A DNA stretch of 64,000 nt. It comes from Dimargaris cristalligena (taxonomy: Eukaryota > Kickxellomycota > Dimargaritomycetes > Dimargaritales > Dimargaritaceae). Below the pieces are notes generated by a model. That model was not told the DNA's origin. It was given only the letters and a program-made list of their open reading frames with translations, and did no database searches. The DNA lies in the NCBI GenBank assembly GCA_027576995.1, contig JANBQC010000025.1, positions 35,904-99,903 of the forward strand. The letters are read 5' to 3'. Numbering within the stretch: position 1 is the first letter of the stretch; every line of letters begins with the position of its first letter. Positions 34,915 through 46,820 of this stretch are shown here, in pieces. A program made the translations under genes and the position numbers.

Positions 34915-37900
34915 ATGTTCAATCTACCCCTTCTCTGGTCACGGATTACCCGGCCGCCAGGTTCGCAGCAAGGGCTACAGTTTGTCTACCAGCGGCTTGA
35001 GGGCTTAGGAGCCAGGCGGGCTGTTGCTAATGGCCCTCATCGTTCTCTACCCGCTTCTGCCCCAGAGAATCCCGACCTTCATGCCAACTCCCCGGAGCTG
35101 ATTCCTGTCCCAGGTGAACTGGCTCCGCCAGTGAGTACATTGCGCCCCTACCAGCAGGATTGCATCACCACCTCCCTCAGTGCCTTTGAAGCAGGCCTTC
35201 GGCGCCAGGCCGTGTCTTTACCCGTGGGTAAGCTGTCGCTCAAATGTCCACCCTCTCGACTGGCTTATTACACCTTGTATTAAAGTATTTGGCCTTTTCC
35301 TTTGTATTATATTAAATGGGGGATCTAACTGGTTACTGTAATTTGATATATATATATATATTAACGTGATACTCGCTCTGATCCTGGCGGGCCATTTGCT
35401 TACACTTAACAGGCAGTGGTAAGACGGTAAGTAAATTATCTGGCTGGATTTCATGAGTAGACGTGGACAGTAAGAGCAACTCGACGATTACATCTCCCGC
35501 GGCTAGTGCTTATATAGATGGTAATGCCCGCTGGGTATGTCATATAACAAACTAGCTTCGACCGTAGGCCACTACCGAATCACATATTACCCTCTAGGGG
35601 CTGCTTGGCCCATTTTTCGAATGCAGCAACCTAATCCTAGGAGGATCCATCCTCCATGTCTTGATTTCAACGCTGCCACTCTATTTACTCTTATAGGTAA
35701 TTTTTTCGCATCTCATTTCGCAAATCCCCGACCGCCGTTCCGGTGCAAATAAAGTACTCATACTGGCCCATCGTGAAGAGCTGTTATTCCAGGCCAGTCG
35801 ACAAATCGGCAAATATGCCCCCAACCTGGTATGCCTTTCCATCTCTTTAATTGCGCATGCGATGGCGGGTTTTCGGATATGGTGCTATAGGTGGAGGTTA
35901 ACACCACTCACTACCGTCTGTAATGTAATAAACTTGGGCACGTAAGCGGGAGGTATGGGTATTTCGCCGCACGCCCTCCCTCCCCCTTTAGGTGTATCCT
36001 TTACTACCTAGCTAAATTGGACACTACCCCCCCCTCTTGTTGGTTGGGAAGACCCACTGTGTCACGGAGAATGTCCCACTAACTTCCGTTTAATGCACAT
36101 TGTCTTGACTTTAAATAGCGAGTGGAGTTGGAGCAGGGGGTTAATCGCGCCAGTCCCCTGGCCGACGTCGTCGTGGCCAGCGTGATGACCCTCGGGCGAC
36201 TCAACAGCAGTCGATTGTCGCGGTTTGACCCATCCCAATTCAAATGCATCATTATTGACGAGGTATGTTCCAATGATTTGGCGGGTAGTAAGGATGCTTC
36301 ATCTCATTATTGCCCCTTATTACTGTCGGACACAGTATCCTAACCCATATTAATTGCGATTTTGGAAGGAGGAGGGTAGGGCCTCCATTACTCTATTGTG
36401 CACCAACCGATGCTTAGGCCCACCATGCCGCGGCCACGGTGTACCTGCGAATTTTAACGCACTTTGGGGCCGATTCCCCCCAAAGCGAAGTGCTAGTATG
36501 GGGTTGCTCAGCCACCCTGCGACGTCACGATCGGCTTACCTTGGGGGTGGCCTTTGACAAAATTACATACCATCGTGACTTTATGCAAATGATTCGGGAA
36601 AAGTGGTAGGTTGTCCAGCCGGTGTAGAGTATTTTAATTTGGGAATAATCCGGATGAGACAATAGGGACAGTTAATTAACCACACTTCTCTCTTTCTCAC
36701 CCACTTTGCTTGCTAACCACTACCACATGCCTTCTTTCGCTGGGTTTAGGCTGTGCCCAATTCGGGCGCTGGTGGTGCAAACCACCACGGATCTTTCCAA
36801 AGTCCATAGCTTGGCAGGGGACTTTGCGGTAAATGAGCTCTCCCAGCAGGTAAATACCGCTCGGCGCAATGACATGGTGGTACGGGCATGGCAGCAGGTG
36901 GCATCCGCGCGACAGTCCACGCTAGTATTCGCAGTGGATGTGGCACATGTCCAAGGTTTGTGGGCGGCTTTCCGGGCGCATGGGGTGGCAGCCGAAATGG
37001 TTACCGGCACCACCCGCGCCGAGGACCGCTATGATATGTTGACGCGTTTCGCCCAGCGCAAGGTGCCCGTAATGATCAACTGTAGTATTTTAACGGAAGG
37101 CACGGACGTACCTGCAATTGACTGTATCATTATGGCGCGGCCCACCCGGAGCGCGGTACTCTACCAGCAGATGGTCGGACGGGGATTGCGTCTATACCCC
37201 GACAAAACCGACTGCTTAGTGGTGGACTTTGTCGATGTGGCCAAGTCCAAGGCTAACATACTCACTACCCCTAGCCTGACAGGAATTGAGCCTGTCACTA
37301 CCTTCCGTGAGCGCCCCCCACGCGACGCGTCCGAAGGAAGCCCAGAGTTTATCGACGATGGGGCCCTGGAGGTAGTACGTGAACATGCGGACCAGGCGGC
37401 GGCCAGCCCCACCGGCGCAGTCTCGTTCCGGGTTGAAGCACAAAAGCACCCCTTTCTGGAATGGGCGAGCCGGCAACAATCGAGGCATGACAGCACCTCT
37501 AGGGCGAGTTCACTTGCCTGGGTCCAAATTCACAAAGGGCAGTATGTGTTGAGCAGCGGGCCCCAGATGTACGTTTATGTCGAAAGGACGCCGGCTACCG
37601 GCTTCTGGTTCGCCTACTACCGAAAGCAAGTGACCCTAAATGCCCACCAGCCGGGTAAGCGAAGCTTTTTGTCGCCACCCAGTCGGATATGCCGACCCAC
37701 GGCGCACTGGGAGGACGCTATGCGAGACGCCGATGCCTGGCTTAAATTGAAGCTGGGCAATACGAGGATGATTGAGCGCCGGGCCAAATGGCGACAGCTG
37801 CCCGTTACCGAAGGCCAGGCCGCCTTGCTTCGGTCGTCGAAACTGGACGACGTTTCCGTGAAGCGGATGAGCCGGGGGCTTGCCAGTGACTTGATACTAT

Positions 37901-37947
37901 GGTCCCGGTTTGGGGGGCGCAAGTTGCCCAAGCAACTAACCAAGTGA
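34915..37947 (+). CDS. IRC3: IRC3-like mitochondrial superfamily 2 DEAH helicase
   Basis: Double-stranded DNA helicase needed for mitochondrial DNA maintenance in yeast. Six exons sum to 662 residues in frame: 34915-35227, 35413-35426, 35697-35828, 36119-36262, 36418-36605 and 36750-37947. The N-terminus MFNLPLLWSRITRPPGSQQG is basic and fits mitochondrial import. Helicase motifs: Q-type LRPYQQDCI, Walker A GSGKT (residues 105-109), Ia ILAHREELL, Walker B IIIDEAHHA (split by an intron after DE), III GCSATLRR, IV-V STLVFAVDVAHV and MINCSILTEGTDVPAID, and VI LYQQMVGRGLRLYP. Exon 2 is only 14 bases and encodes most of Walker A. The C-terminal ~240 residues beyond the helicase core are family-specific. 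All catalytic motifs are intact. Confidence 0.93.
35346..35362. repeat. (TA)n tract in IRC3-like intron 1
   Basis: Alternating TA run inside the first intron. Confidence 0.85.
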
Positions 37948-38585
37948 TTTTTCGGAGGGGGTTATCACAATATATAACCTCTAGTACAGGGGGTGGTTCA
38001 CCGGCCCTCTATGCTGCTGCTGCTGGGCGGCGACCTTACCGAAATGGCTTTACTTGTCCACCGCATATTTTAGCAATGTAATTTATATATATATATATAT
38101 ATATCTCTCTTTTAGTGAGGAGAGAAGAACCAGGCCCCAGTTATCGCCAAGACCTTGGGCACAGGTGACCTGAGTGGTCTATCTGTCCTTGTACCACTTT
38201 GGGAAGCCCTGCGGTGATGGTTCCATGCCCTGTATCACCCTTGGCTTTTGGCCCTAAAGTCTCAGTCTTGGTGACTCCCCGATGTCCAAAGCGGAATGCA
38301 AACATAGTAGGCAAAGGAGAACCGAGCTAGCTGCGGTGGCTCGTCCCGGCCGCCTTATAATAATAGGAATTTCCTCATCCCTCGCGGCAGTCGTATTCAT
38401 CTCTCTTCTTTCTCTCTCGTTCTCTCTTTCAATATTGTTTACCTGATTTTAGGATTATCGCTTTTCTTCATAACACTTATACACCATACATACATACAGG
38501 CCCAGACTCTTTATCTCTCCTGTTTTCGAGTACTATTGACTCGTCTCCTTAAATCCCCTTTTTAACCACACACACACACTTAACC
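37948..38585. other. Intergenic with (TA)n tract
   Basis: A perfect TA run at 38082-38104 lies in the 3' flank of the helicase gene. The 200 bases before 38586 are C/T-rich with CATACATACA and ACACACAC runs. No gene seen. Confidence 0.6.
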
Positions 38586-39750
38586 ATGGTGGAAACCTTC
38601 CGCGTCTTCACGGTCGATACCTTTACCCGGGGCATCCACTCGTTTACGGGTATCCCGGTGGCCGTGTGCCTCCTCCCCGCGGACCTACGCTTACCGGCGG
38701 CCACTTTGCGTCAGTTGGCGGATGAAATGGGTCAGTCGGTCACGGCGTTTATCCAGCCTCTCTTCAAACGGAACCAGACGGTGGTATTGGACCGCCAGTC
38801 CGAGTACACCAAGTCCACGCATTTTCGCCTGCAGTACTTCACACCCCGCCTCGAGCTGAAGCTCTGCGCCCACGCCACGCTTGCGGCGGGGCACATTCTA
38901 TTCCTCGAATGCGACAACACCACCCAGACTCTGACGTTCGAAACCCAGGTCGGACCACTTAAAGTAGCCCGCGACGAGCACCCCAAGGGAACCCGCCCCG
39001 TGCTGCTCCTCCCGGCGGACGTGTCGGTGGCTGTGACCAACTACGTGGACGGGCAGGCCCTGGTCGCGGACGATGCCACCGTGTCGGGCGACGGGGGCTT
39101 AATCAGCGAGTCGCGGGCGGAGCGACTGCGGGCCCTGGTAAACCAAATTTTTGAGACTATGGGGTCCCCGCCCCTCATTCAGTCGATTGTGTATGGGCCC
39201 CTGCACCACAACGTGCTGGTGCATATAGCGGGAGGACCCACTGAGCTGGGCCATTTTGCCCCCACGTTCGGACCGGCTATACTGAGCCTCGGCACCCAGG
39301 AGCGTGTCTGCTCGCTCATTATCACCACCGAGCCCCCACCGCAGGCGAAGACGTACGATACGGCGGCGCGGTGTTTCTCGCCCTGGACGGGGGTGCACGA
39401 AGAAGCGGTAAGTAGTTACATACGCTGGGTCTTGCGGACATGTTCTCACCAACTAACCTTTGTATTTAAATATATATATATATATATATATTCTTACGGT
39501 GGACAATGGACTGACTGAGACTCTACCTACCTTTATGCCCAATATATGGTTTATATAATAGTTGACGGGGTCGGCGTATTCGTTACTGGCTGCCTACTGG
39601 AGCCAACGCCGAGGAGTATCAGAGATTCGGGTCCTCCTGGGGAGTACGCGTAAAGGAGTGGCGGATATGATGGTTAGCCGGCGATTCGGCGACTTTGTGC
39701 AAATCAGTGGACGCACGGTGACGGGGATTGTCGGGCGATTTACCATGTAG
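38586..39750 (+). CDS. PhzF-family isomerase/epimerase-like protein
   Basis: Two exons, 38586-39407 and 39562-39750, joined in phase 0 across a GTAAGT...TAG intron rich in TA repeats, give 336 residues. The N-terminal half starts FRVFTVDTFTRGIHSFTGIP, the usual PhzF opening (V-D-F----F-GNP). The family Glu in the S-E-T/D-y position (QSEYTKSTHFRLQYFTP) is the general acid/base of PhzF enzymes. The second half has GGPTELGHFAPTFG and the glycine motif GVHEEALTGSAYSLLAAYW, corresponding to the usual EDPVTGSAH. Substrates for fungal relatives are mostly unknown; a small-molecule isomerase is inferred. EEALTGSAY departs from EDPVTGSAH at several positions. The first glycine motif is FTGIP, not F-GNP. 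Confidence 0.85.
39469..39492. repeat. (TA)n tract in PhzF-family intron
   Basis: Perfect TA dinucleotide run near the middle of the single intron. Confidence 0.9.
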
Positions 39751-40704
39751 TCTAATGGATATATTGGGGAGTAGTTAGTGTGAGGGCCAGCAGGGTGGGT
39801 GAGTGTTTCCCTTCCCATTTATTAGTCAGGAGTTCCTTTCGTTGGCTATATATTGCCATGTCAATAAAACTTATTAGTAAACGAGCTGTACGAGACACCG
39901 TTTGGGAAGGATGGATGCAGTTAGTGAGAACCCCGCTTTTTTGAGTGACACCACCACCACCACCTGCAGAAGGAAGCAGCAACGAGAAATAAACCTCCGG
40001 ACCCTGGCCCTGGCCCTGGGGAAAGGCGGGGGAAATGGTGATGATATACACACACAAGGCCCAAGGTGGGAATCACCGGGGTCTGACCAATCAAGCGGCG
40101 TGGGAGTGCGGATTGGTCCAAGGCAAGAGAGAGAGAGAATAATGGTGTATTATTTTATCTTCATACTCTTCCCCTTTCCTACAGCTAGGCTTCACTTTGT
40201 ATAGTGGCATCGCAAGTATAGGGTAGTATAAGGAGGGTTGTTGGTGGTGGTTGGTTAGAGTGTATGCTTGTCAGTCCCTCTCTCCTTATTTTCCTCTTTC
40301 TCCTAGGTTTTCTATGCACATTCCTTTTACCTTTCCTTTCCGTTATTGCATCTCTTTGTCTTGCCTGGTGTCATCTACTCTTTAACTAGATAGGAGGTCT
40401 ACTTTAGTTTCCGGCCCTCTAACCCTAGCGCGCTGGCCTCTTTTCCCCTCGTTGCTTAAGGCTAGCTGCTTTTATGTGTGGGGCCTCCTCCTTCCATCCT
40501 TCTCTCTTAGTCACTGTATGCCCTTGACCGGCGGTGCTACCTTTTAGACTGTGTTGCACTACTACTCCCCTAAACCCTCTTCTCCTTCTTTCTGGTCCTG
40601 GCTTTAACTATTACTATTATTATTATTGTCTCTATTAGTATTATCCCCATTACCATAGCATATCTCTGTCCTGCCCTATCCGCTCCACTAATACTGCTGC
40701 TGCC
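39751..40704. promoter_or_regulatory. Intergenic region upstream of CDC4
   Basis: CAATAAAAC at about 39861 can end the PhzF-family transcript. CTAACCCTAG lies at 40419-40428. Long pyrimidine tracts and ATTATTATT occur near 40610. Overlapping open frames on both strands at 39752-40204 have no family signal. Confidence 0.45.
40419..40428. promoter_or_regulatory. Telomere-like CTAACCCTAG box
   Basis: A single telomere-type unit in a CT-rich context about 280 bases before the CDC4 start. Confidence 0.35.
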
Positions 40705-43700
40705 ATGGCCACCCCACTGCTGCCCACCCCCGATCCCCGCCAGGGCCATTCGCCCACCGCTTCCCCGACCTATACGAAGCCTGCGACCCCTTCCACTCCC
40801 TCCGCCGAACCTCTCCACCCCGCCCTGGCCCTGTCTTCGTCCCAGCCCCCCCCGGGCCCCGAGGCCTACTTTCTCCACCCTCGGATAGGCGCCCGGAAGC
40901 TGGCCCGCCTGTCGTTCCGCAAGCCTTCGCTGGCCAAGCGGGTCGATCAGGACATGTACCCCCTAGCCAACGCCACCACTCCCCCCATCCTACGCCGCTT
41001 CCACTTTGTTGTTGATAACAAACGGGTGATTTGCGAAGAGACCGAAGGCTGCTACGCTGACCCTGACACACTGGCCCTAACCAGCGACCACCCTCTGCCC
41101 AGTCCCCAGCGGAAACGCCAGGCCTCCCCCCCCGGCCCACCCGCCTCCACCCCCACTCCCGCTCCCCACTCTATCCCAGTCGCAAATACTCCGACCCCTA
41201 CTCCCACATCCGTCCAGTTACCCCAGCCGGCCGAGCCCCCAAGCGCGTCCGCCCCCCCTGCCCTAACCTATTCTCTGCACAGCCCGCCCCACAAGCGGCC
41301 CAAGGGCCGACCCCAGCCCATCGAAACGGACCCCATTGCCGCCGTCGAAGCATCCGGGATGCGCTCCGACTACTACGACTCCGACTACGATATGAGCGTG
41401 GCCGCCCCTCCCCCTCCCGTGGAGCGTCTGGCTTCTAAGCCTGCCACCGGGGCCCTTGGGAGTGGCGGGGCCCCCGGTAGCAGCGACCTCCGCGATCCCA
41501 GCGAAGAAGTGCCCTCCACCTGCACCCTGCCTTCGCCATGTCTGTCGCCCCGCGCTTCCACCGACTTCGCCACCTCCGGCTTGCCGAGCCCCACCACCAC
41601 CACTGCCACCATGGTGCCCCCCGCCGACTCTTACTTCCCTCCGTCGGCCTTCCCCCTACCACCGCCGCTCGCCTCCGCCCACGCGTCCCCCCTGGACCCC
41701 GCCGCCCCCCGCTTGGATGACCTCCCCGCCATGATTCAGGCCTTTGACTCGTTTCCGCCCACCCTCCAGTCCTATGTCATGTTCCACCTCCTGCAGCGGT
41801 GCCCCACCCCCACCCTGCAGTTTGTCAACTCCCTCGTCCAGCCCGTACTCCACCGCGACTTTATCGGCGAGCTTCCCACGGAGCTGGTTACCCATGTTCT
41901 CCGCTTTCTCGACGCCCAGAGCCTGGGCCGCGCCGCTCAAGTTAGCCGCAAATGGAAGTCTGCCGTGGACACGTGCCAGGAACTGTGGGTATGTCGCTTG
42001 ACTGAAGACCAGATGCTGGATCCCGCCGTGCAGCTGCGTGACTTTGCGGCCGCTTCCTTCTACCAGGGCTCCGGTCGGTCGCTGGATTCGACCATTCCCG
42101 CCGACGACCTCTACCGCCACCACTTTGTCGACAACATCCTGACCTCCCCCCGGTTCCCCCTCCCCCCGCTGGACTCCTCCGCCGCTGGACTGTCCCCCTT
42201 GGTAATAGGGCTCCCGGCCGCCCTGCACCAGCCCTCCCCTTCGATTGTGTCATCATCCCTGGTCCCGCGGAGCTCGGCCCTGGCCCTGTCGCCCGCCCCC
42301 ACCGACCTTACAGATACCCTGGACGGGATTGCCGTCGAACCCGTTAGCAGTCCCCGCCTGACGGGCGGCAAACTGACCGGCCACCACCCCCTCTTCGCCT
42401 ACTTCACTACCACCACCGAGATGCGCCAGGATATCCAGCGCCACTTGGCCCTCATTTACCACAACTACAAGCGCCTGGCCCTGCCCCTGTACTTTCCCCG
42501 CCCTAATCCCTGCAAGCTGCTCTACAGCCGCCACTACGAGATCCAGCGCAACTGGAACCACTGCCGCTTCACCAAGCGCCGCTTCATAGCCCGCGACAAT
42601 AACATCATCACCTGCCTTCAGTTCGACGACCAGAAGATCGTATCGGGGTCTGACGGAGAACGTATCTATGTCTACGATACCCGTTCCGGCGAGCTGCTCC
42701 GCCAACTGGACGGCCACTCGGGCGGGGTGTGGACCCTGCAGTACATTGGCAATACCCTGGTCTCGGGCTCCACCGACCGGTCCGTCCGGGTGTGGGACAT
42801 TGAAAAGGGCCGCTGTACCCATGTGTTCACCGGCCACACCAGTACCGTCCGGTGCCTCCAAATTCTGATGCCCATGGTGGTGGGCTACGACCCCCACACC
42901 CAGGCCCCCATCCTGGAGCCCCCGCAGCCGCTTATCGTGACGGGGTCGCGCGACTCTACCCTGCGCGTGTGGAAGTTGCCCGTCGCCGGCCACGACGCCC
43001 CCTACCACGGCACCAACGAGGCCCGGGATATCACCGCCAACCCCTACTTTATGCACCTACTGGCCGGCCATTCGTCCTCGGTGCGCGCCCTGGTGGGCAA
43101 GGGCAAGACCGTGGTCAGTGGTAGCTACGACATGACGGTGCGGGTGTGGGACGTTATGAGTGGTCATTGCCGATGGCGGCTCACGGGCCATGTCCAGCGG
43201 GTATACTCCGTGGCCCTGGCCGACGACCGCAAGCGCTGCATGAGTGGCAGTTTGGATAGCACCGTGCGGGTCTGGAGCCTCGAGGATGGCACCTGCCTGT
43301 ACGTGCTGGAGGGGCACCAGAACCTCGTCGGCCTGCTCCAGCTCACCCCGAACTACCTGGTTTCGGCCGGGGCCGACGCGACGTTGCGCATCTGGGCTAA
43401 TGGGACCTACAGCCCGCTCCACGTCCTCAGTGCACACATTGGTACCATCACGTGCTTCCACAATGACGAGCGGCGGCTGGTGTCGGGTTCCGAAAGCGGC
43501 CTTAAGATGTGGGACATTAAGACGGGCCAGCAAATCTGCGACCTGCTCACCGACGTGACCGGCATCTGGCAGGTCAAATTCGACGACCGGCGCTGTATCG
43601 CGGCCGTCCAGCGGGATGACTCGACCTTCTTCGAAGTCTTTGACTTTGGCGAGACTCCGCCCACCGGCGGGTTGACCGGTTACTCCGATTACCATCCAAC

Positions 43701-43716
43701 CGAACAGCGGGTCTAG
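40705..43716 (+). CDS. CDC4: F-box/WD40 substrate receptor CDC4 (FBXW7-type)
   Basis: Substrate-recognition subunit of an SCF ubiquitin ligase that degrades phosphorylated cell-cycle regulators in the nucleus. Intronless, 1003 residues. The N-terminal ~330 residues are Pro/Ser/Ala-rich, with a conserved block LRRFHFVVDNKRVICEETEG and basic stretches (HKRPKGRP). The F-box spans about residues 385-430 (GELPTELVTHVLRFLDAQSL, VSRKWKSAVDTCQELW). Before the propeller is ALPLYFPRPNPCKLLYSRHY. The WD-repeat propeller runs from about residue 630 to 985, with GH-WD signatures such as LDGHSGGVWTLQYIGNTLVS, SGSTDRSVRVWDIEKGR, SGSYDMTVRVWDVMSGHCRW and SGSLDSTVRVWSLEDGTC. The arginines that bind the phosphodegron lie in these strands. 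Assignment to Cdc4 rather than another FBXW protein rests on the order and length of domains. Confidence 0.93.
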   Translation: MATPLLPTPDPRQGHSPTASPTYTKPATPSTPSAEPLHPALALSSSQPPPGPEAYFLHPRIGARKLARLSFRKPSLAKRVDQDMYPLANATTPPILRRFHFVVDNKRVICEETEGCYADPDTLALTSDHPLPSPQRKRQASPPGPPASTPTPAPHSIPVANTPTPTPTSVQLPQPAEPPSASAPPALTYSLHSPPHKRPKGRPQPIETDPIAAVEASGMRSDYYDSDYDMSVAAPPPPVERLASKPATGALGSGGAPGSSDLRDPSEEVPSTCTLPSPCLSPRASTDFATSGLPSPTTTTATMVPPADSYFPPSAFPLPPPLASAHASPLDPAAPRLDDLPAMIQAFDSFPPTLQSYVMFHLLQRCPTPTLQFVNSLVQPVLHRDFIGELPTELVTHVLRFLDAQSLGRAAQVSRKWKSAVDTCQELWVCRLTEDQMLDPAVQLRDFAAASFYQGSGRSLDSTIPADDLYRHHFVDNILTSPRFPLPPLDSSAAGLSPLVIGLPAALHQPSPSIVSSSLVPRSSALALSPAPTDLTDTLDGIAVEPVSSPRLTGGKLTGHHPLFAYFTTTTEMRQDIQRHLALIYHNYKRLALPLYFPRPNPCKLLYSRHYEIQRNWNHCRFTKRRFIARDNNIITCLQFDDQKIVSGSDGERIYVYDTRSGELLRQLDGHSGGVWTLQYIGNTLVSGSTDRSVRVWDIEKGRCTHVFTGHTSTVRCLQILMPMVVGYDPHTQAPILEPPQPLIVTGSRDSTLRVWKLPVAGHDAPYHGTNEARDITANPYFMHLLAGHSSSVRALVGKGKTVVSGSYDMTVRVWDVMSGHCRWRLTGHVQRVYSVALADDRKRCMSGSLDSTVRVWSLEDGTCLYVLEGHQNLVGLLQLTPNYLVSAGADATLRIWANGTYSPLHVLSAHIGTITCFHNDERRLVSGSESGLKMWDIKTGQQICDLLTDVTGIWQVKFDDRRCIAAVQRDDSTFFEVFDFGETPPTGGLTGYSDYHPTEQRV

Positions 43717-44759
43717 AAGCCTAGACCGGTGTAGTATACCCCCTTCGTTACTCTAGTTACTTTTTTAACCTCTTGTCTATGTGTATTCGTTCGTTTCCCC
43801 GACATGCTCAGTGTATTTCCCCTTCGCAATTTGCGGGTGCCTCGCCGCCCCCCTACTGTACTTTATCTCTCTATCCATGGTGTATTTTCTTTTTATCATT
43901 TCTCCCTATACCACACCCGACCATGTCAGTAGACTGATATCCCAAATACCCCCCCTTTTTCTCTCTCTTCCTTTCTCTCTGTTTATTTATATAACGCATT
44001 TATATATTACATTTCCCCCTTGAACCCTTTTCCATATCCTAATACTCGTCCCCCCCTTACCCCCTCGTCTTAATAAAGACCCATGATCAGCATATACCCC
44101 CCCCCCCCAAACGAGATTCCGATTATCGAGATAACTAATGCTGGGTCCCTGGTCATGGAAGGCCGTAAGCCTTCGTAAGACACCCCACTAAGATGTCTGG
44201 GCAATCCACATAACTTGGGCCAAGTAATGGGACTCTGCGTGTAGTGTGATGTCTCCATAAAGCTATTTAATACGGTTAAGATATTAAGGTCAGCCATACA
44301 CTAGAAGAAGGCCGCGTGGAAAGGTCCATTTGCCAAGACCTGGCTTTGGGGGGTTGTGTGTAATAATGTCCCTAACGAACCCTCTTCACTCTAGTACCCA
44401 TCGAAAGTCCCCTCCCTATTGTTCCCTCTAACTTACACTCACACACCACAGAAAAACCTCCAAATGCTTCGGGGATGTCTCCCCTTCACCTGTGGCATTC
44501 CGCCCCCTCGTTCTTTACGGTTTCTCTACTTGGCTGTCCTACTGCGATTATCTAGGTTTCTGTATAAAATTATATACAGCCCCCCCTCTCTCTCTCTTTC
44601 GCCCCCCTATACATATACACGACGTATTCACATTGGCCGTGGTTGTTAGTGTCCCGTCTCTCCCCGTTGATTGCGCCTACCTTGGGTCTTCCCTTGTACA
44701 TTTTCTTTGCCTCTCCTGGGAAGCCGGGCCTATTTATTTGCCTCACTATCGTTTAGGGC
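43717..44759. other. Intergenic
   Basis: Pyrimidine-rich throughout. TAATAAAG at about 44071 and a C run at about 44098 lie in the CDC4 3' flank, and the AKR1-type leader follows. Plus-strand open frames at 43781-44023 and 44419-44845 are hydrophobic because of T/C richness and are not called. Confidence 0.5.
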
Positions 44760-46820
44760 ATGCTTGCCGATTCGCAGCCTCCTTCACCTACCTCGGGGTC
44801 GGCCCCGGGTCTAGCCCCGGCCCAGCCGTCTGTGCCCCAAGTTGAGGCGGTCACGGTAGAGTCCGCCCCCGTCAAGGGCCAGCCCATGGCCAATCTGGCC
44901 TTTGAACCCGACCTGCACCGCGCCGCCCAGACCGGCGACGTGGCCCGGTGTACGGCCCTCCTCGAGAGTGGCCAGGCGTTGGCCACTGAAACGGATCCCC
45001 AGGGCATCACCGCCCTCCACTGGGCCTCCATCAATAACCAAGTGGCGGTAGTCCAGCTCCTGCTCCGCCATGGGGCCCTCGTGGATGCCCGTAGCCACGA
45101 TCTGCAGGCCACGCCGTTGCACTGGGCCTGTCGTCAGAACTGTCTCCTGGCGGTGCAGGCCCTGTTGGCCCACGGAGCCGACCCGCTGGCCGTCGACTCG
45201 GCCCGCTACAACGCCCTCCATTTGGCGGTCCACGCCGGCAGCCCCATGCTGGTGGCCTATTTGGCCCTAGTGACCCGCATGCCCCTCGACGTGCCCGATG
45301 CCACCGGGCATACCGCCCTCATGTGGGCGGCGTTCCAGGGAGAGGGTTCCATTGTCCGGCTGTTGCTCAATGTCGGGGCGGGTATCGAGGGCCGGGATAC
45401 CAACGGTTTCTCTGCCCTCCACTGGGCCGTCTCGCGCGGGTTTCGCGAGCCCATTGAGGAGCTACTGCGGCGTGGCCTGAGCCCCGACTGCCGGGACGAC
45501 AAGGGCAAAACCCCGCTAGATATCGCCCGGGAGGTCGGCGTTACGGCCATGTACCAAGCCGCCCTCACCACTGTGGAGCAGGAGCGCGGTCCCCACCCGA
45601 CGGTGCGAATCGCCGGCTACCCGGTGGCCACCCTGTTGGCCTATATACTACCCTTTGCCCTAGTTTATACCGCCCTTCGATCCCTGGCCCTCTTTCCCTG
45701 GTTCGCCGGCCTCCCCCTGGCCGTAGCCCTCCTGCTGGGCGGGCACGTCGGTATGTTGCGTTGGGTGATTCGGGCGACCTCCGCCACGGCCATCCACCGC
45801 TCCCCGTACTTTACGGCCGTGTTCCAGGCCACCATGTTCCTGACCATCGGTACCTGGGCCACCACCCTGGCCCCCGACACCCCCGACCACCCCTTCCTTA
45901 ATAGCCTGTTTCTGCTGGCCGCCTTGTCGACCCTCTATACCTTTTACCGGGCCCTGTGGATCAACCCGGGCTATACCCCCCTGCCCCGGGACGTCCGCGA
46001 CTCGGCCCAGGCCCTCGAGGGCCTATTGGTCGGGGGCAAGCTGGATACCAATCACTTTTGCATCACGTGCTTGGTCAAACGGCCCCTGCGCTCCAAGCAC
46101 TGCCGCATTTGTAACCGCTGCGTCGCCCGGTTTGACCACCACTGCCCGTGGATCTATAATTGCATCGGGGTGGCCAACCACCGCCTCTTCCTGGGCTACG
46201 TCGTGGCCATGATCGCCTCCATTGCGCTGTTCATTACCCTGACCGTGCAGTACTTTGTGGCCGTCGATCCGCCCTACGAGCCCATCGAATCCCAACCCTG
46301 TTTCTGGGGCCCCGGCCTCTGTGGGGCCTTTCAATACAACGGCTGGGTACTGTACCTGGCCCTGTGGGACATGGTCCATTTATCGTGGTCCCTGTTTCTA
46401 CTGGGCTCGCAACTGTGCCAAATCGCGGTGGCCAATACCACCAACGAAGGGCTCAATGGCGACCGTTACCACTACCTTTACACGGACGACCCCGATGCCC
46501 CGGCCATGTCCCAGCCGTCGTCGACTAACAGTGGTCGGCGGGGGCCTTCCTTCCTTATGCGACTACTGCCGTTTGCCAAGCCCGGGCATTCACATATACA
46601 CGGGCACCATCACTCGCGGGCCGAACGCCCGCGGGGGGTGTTCCGCAACCCCTTCGATATGGGGCTATGGGCGAATTGCCTGGATTTCTGGTCCGGGGGC
46701 GACCGCGGTCCGCTTGCTAACGTTGATTGGTATGCGCTCGACAGCGTCACTGACTTGCCGGCGCGGCGTCCGAAACGGCGAACCCGGGAACAGCCCAGTC
46801 ACGCCTACGAAATGGTTTAA
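44760..46820 (+). CDS. AKR1: Ankyrin-repeat DHHC palmitoyltransferase (AKR1/ZDHHC17 type)
   Basis: Golgi/endomembrane S-acyltransferase acting on cytosolic faces of proteins (yeast Akr1 targets Yck kinases). Intronless, 686 residues. Six or so ankyrin repeats span about residues 50-265 ([80 protein letters not shown]). Hydrophobic helices follow from about 285 ([34 protein letters not shown]). The Cys-rich catalytic domain is [40 protein letters not shown], with DHHC (not the DHYC of yeast Akr1) at about residue 457-461. Two further membrane helices and a His/Arg-rich cytosolic tail follow. Catalytic residues are intact. AATAAA at 46857-46862 is a likely 3'-end signal. Confidence 0.95.
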   Translation: MLADSQPPSPTSGSAPGLAPAQPSVPQVEAVTVESAPVKGQPMANLAFEPDLHRAAQTGDVARCTALLESGQALATETDPQGITALHWASINNQVAVVQLLLRHGALVDARSHDLQATPLHWACRQNCLLAVQALLAHGADPLAVDSARYNALHLAVHAGSPMLVAYLALVTRMPLDVPDATGHTALMWAAFQGEGSIVRLLLNVGAGIEGRDTNGFSALHWAVSRGFREPIEELLRRGLSPDCRDDKGKTPLDIAREVGVTAMYQAALTTVEQERGPHPTVRIAGYPVATLLAYILPFALVYTALRSLALFPWFAGLPLAVALLLGGHVGMLRWVIRATSATAIHRSPYFTAVFQATMFLTIGTWATTLAPDTPDHPFLNSLFLLAALSTLYTFYRALWINPGYTPLPRDVRDSAQALEGLLVGGKLDTNHFCITCLVKRPLRSKHCRICNRCVARFDHHCPWIYNCIGVANHRLFLGYVVAMIASIALFITLTVQYFVAVDPPYEPIESQPCFWGPGLCGAFQYNGWVLYLALWDMVHLSWSLFLLGSQLCQIAVANTTNEGLNGDRYHYLYTDDPDAPAMSQPSSTNSGRRGPSFLMRLLPFAKPGHSHIHGHHHSRAERPRGVFRNPFDMGLWANCLDFWSGGDRGPLANVDWYALDSVTDLPARRPKRRTREQPSHAYEMV

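Noticed and set aside
38082..38104. TA run as an element terminus or regulatory element
   Set aside because: Similar TA runs occur in introns and spacers across the window; simple-sequence expansion explains them.
42253..43695. Long minus-strand open frames opposite CDC4 (and similar ones opposite NDUFV1, AKR1, NUP155 and LSG1)
   Set aside because: Antisense shadows caused by strong third-position GC bias of the real genes.
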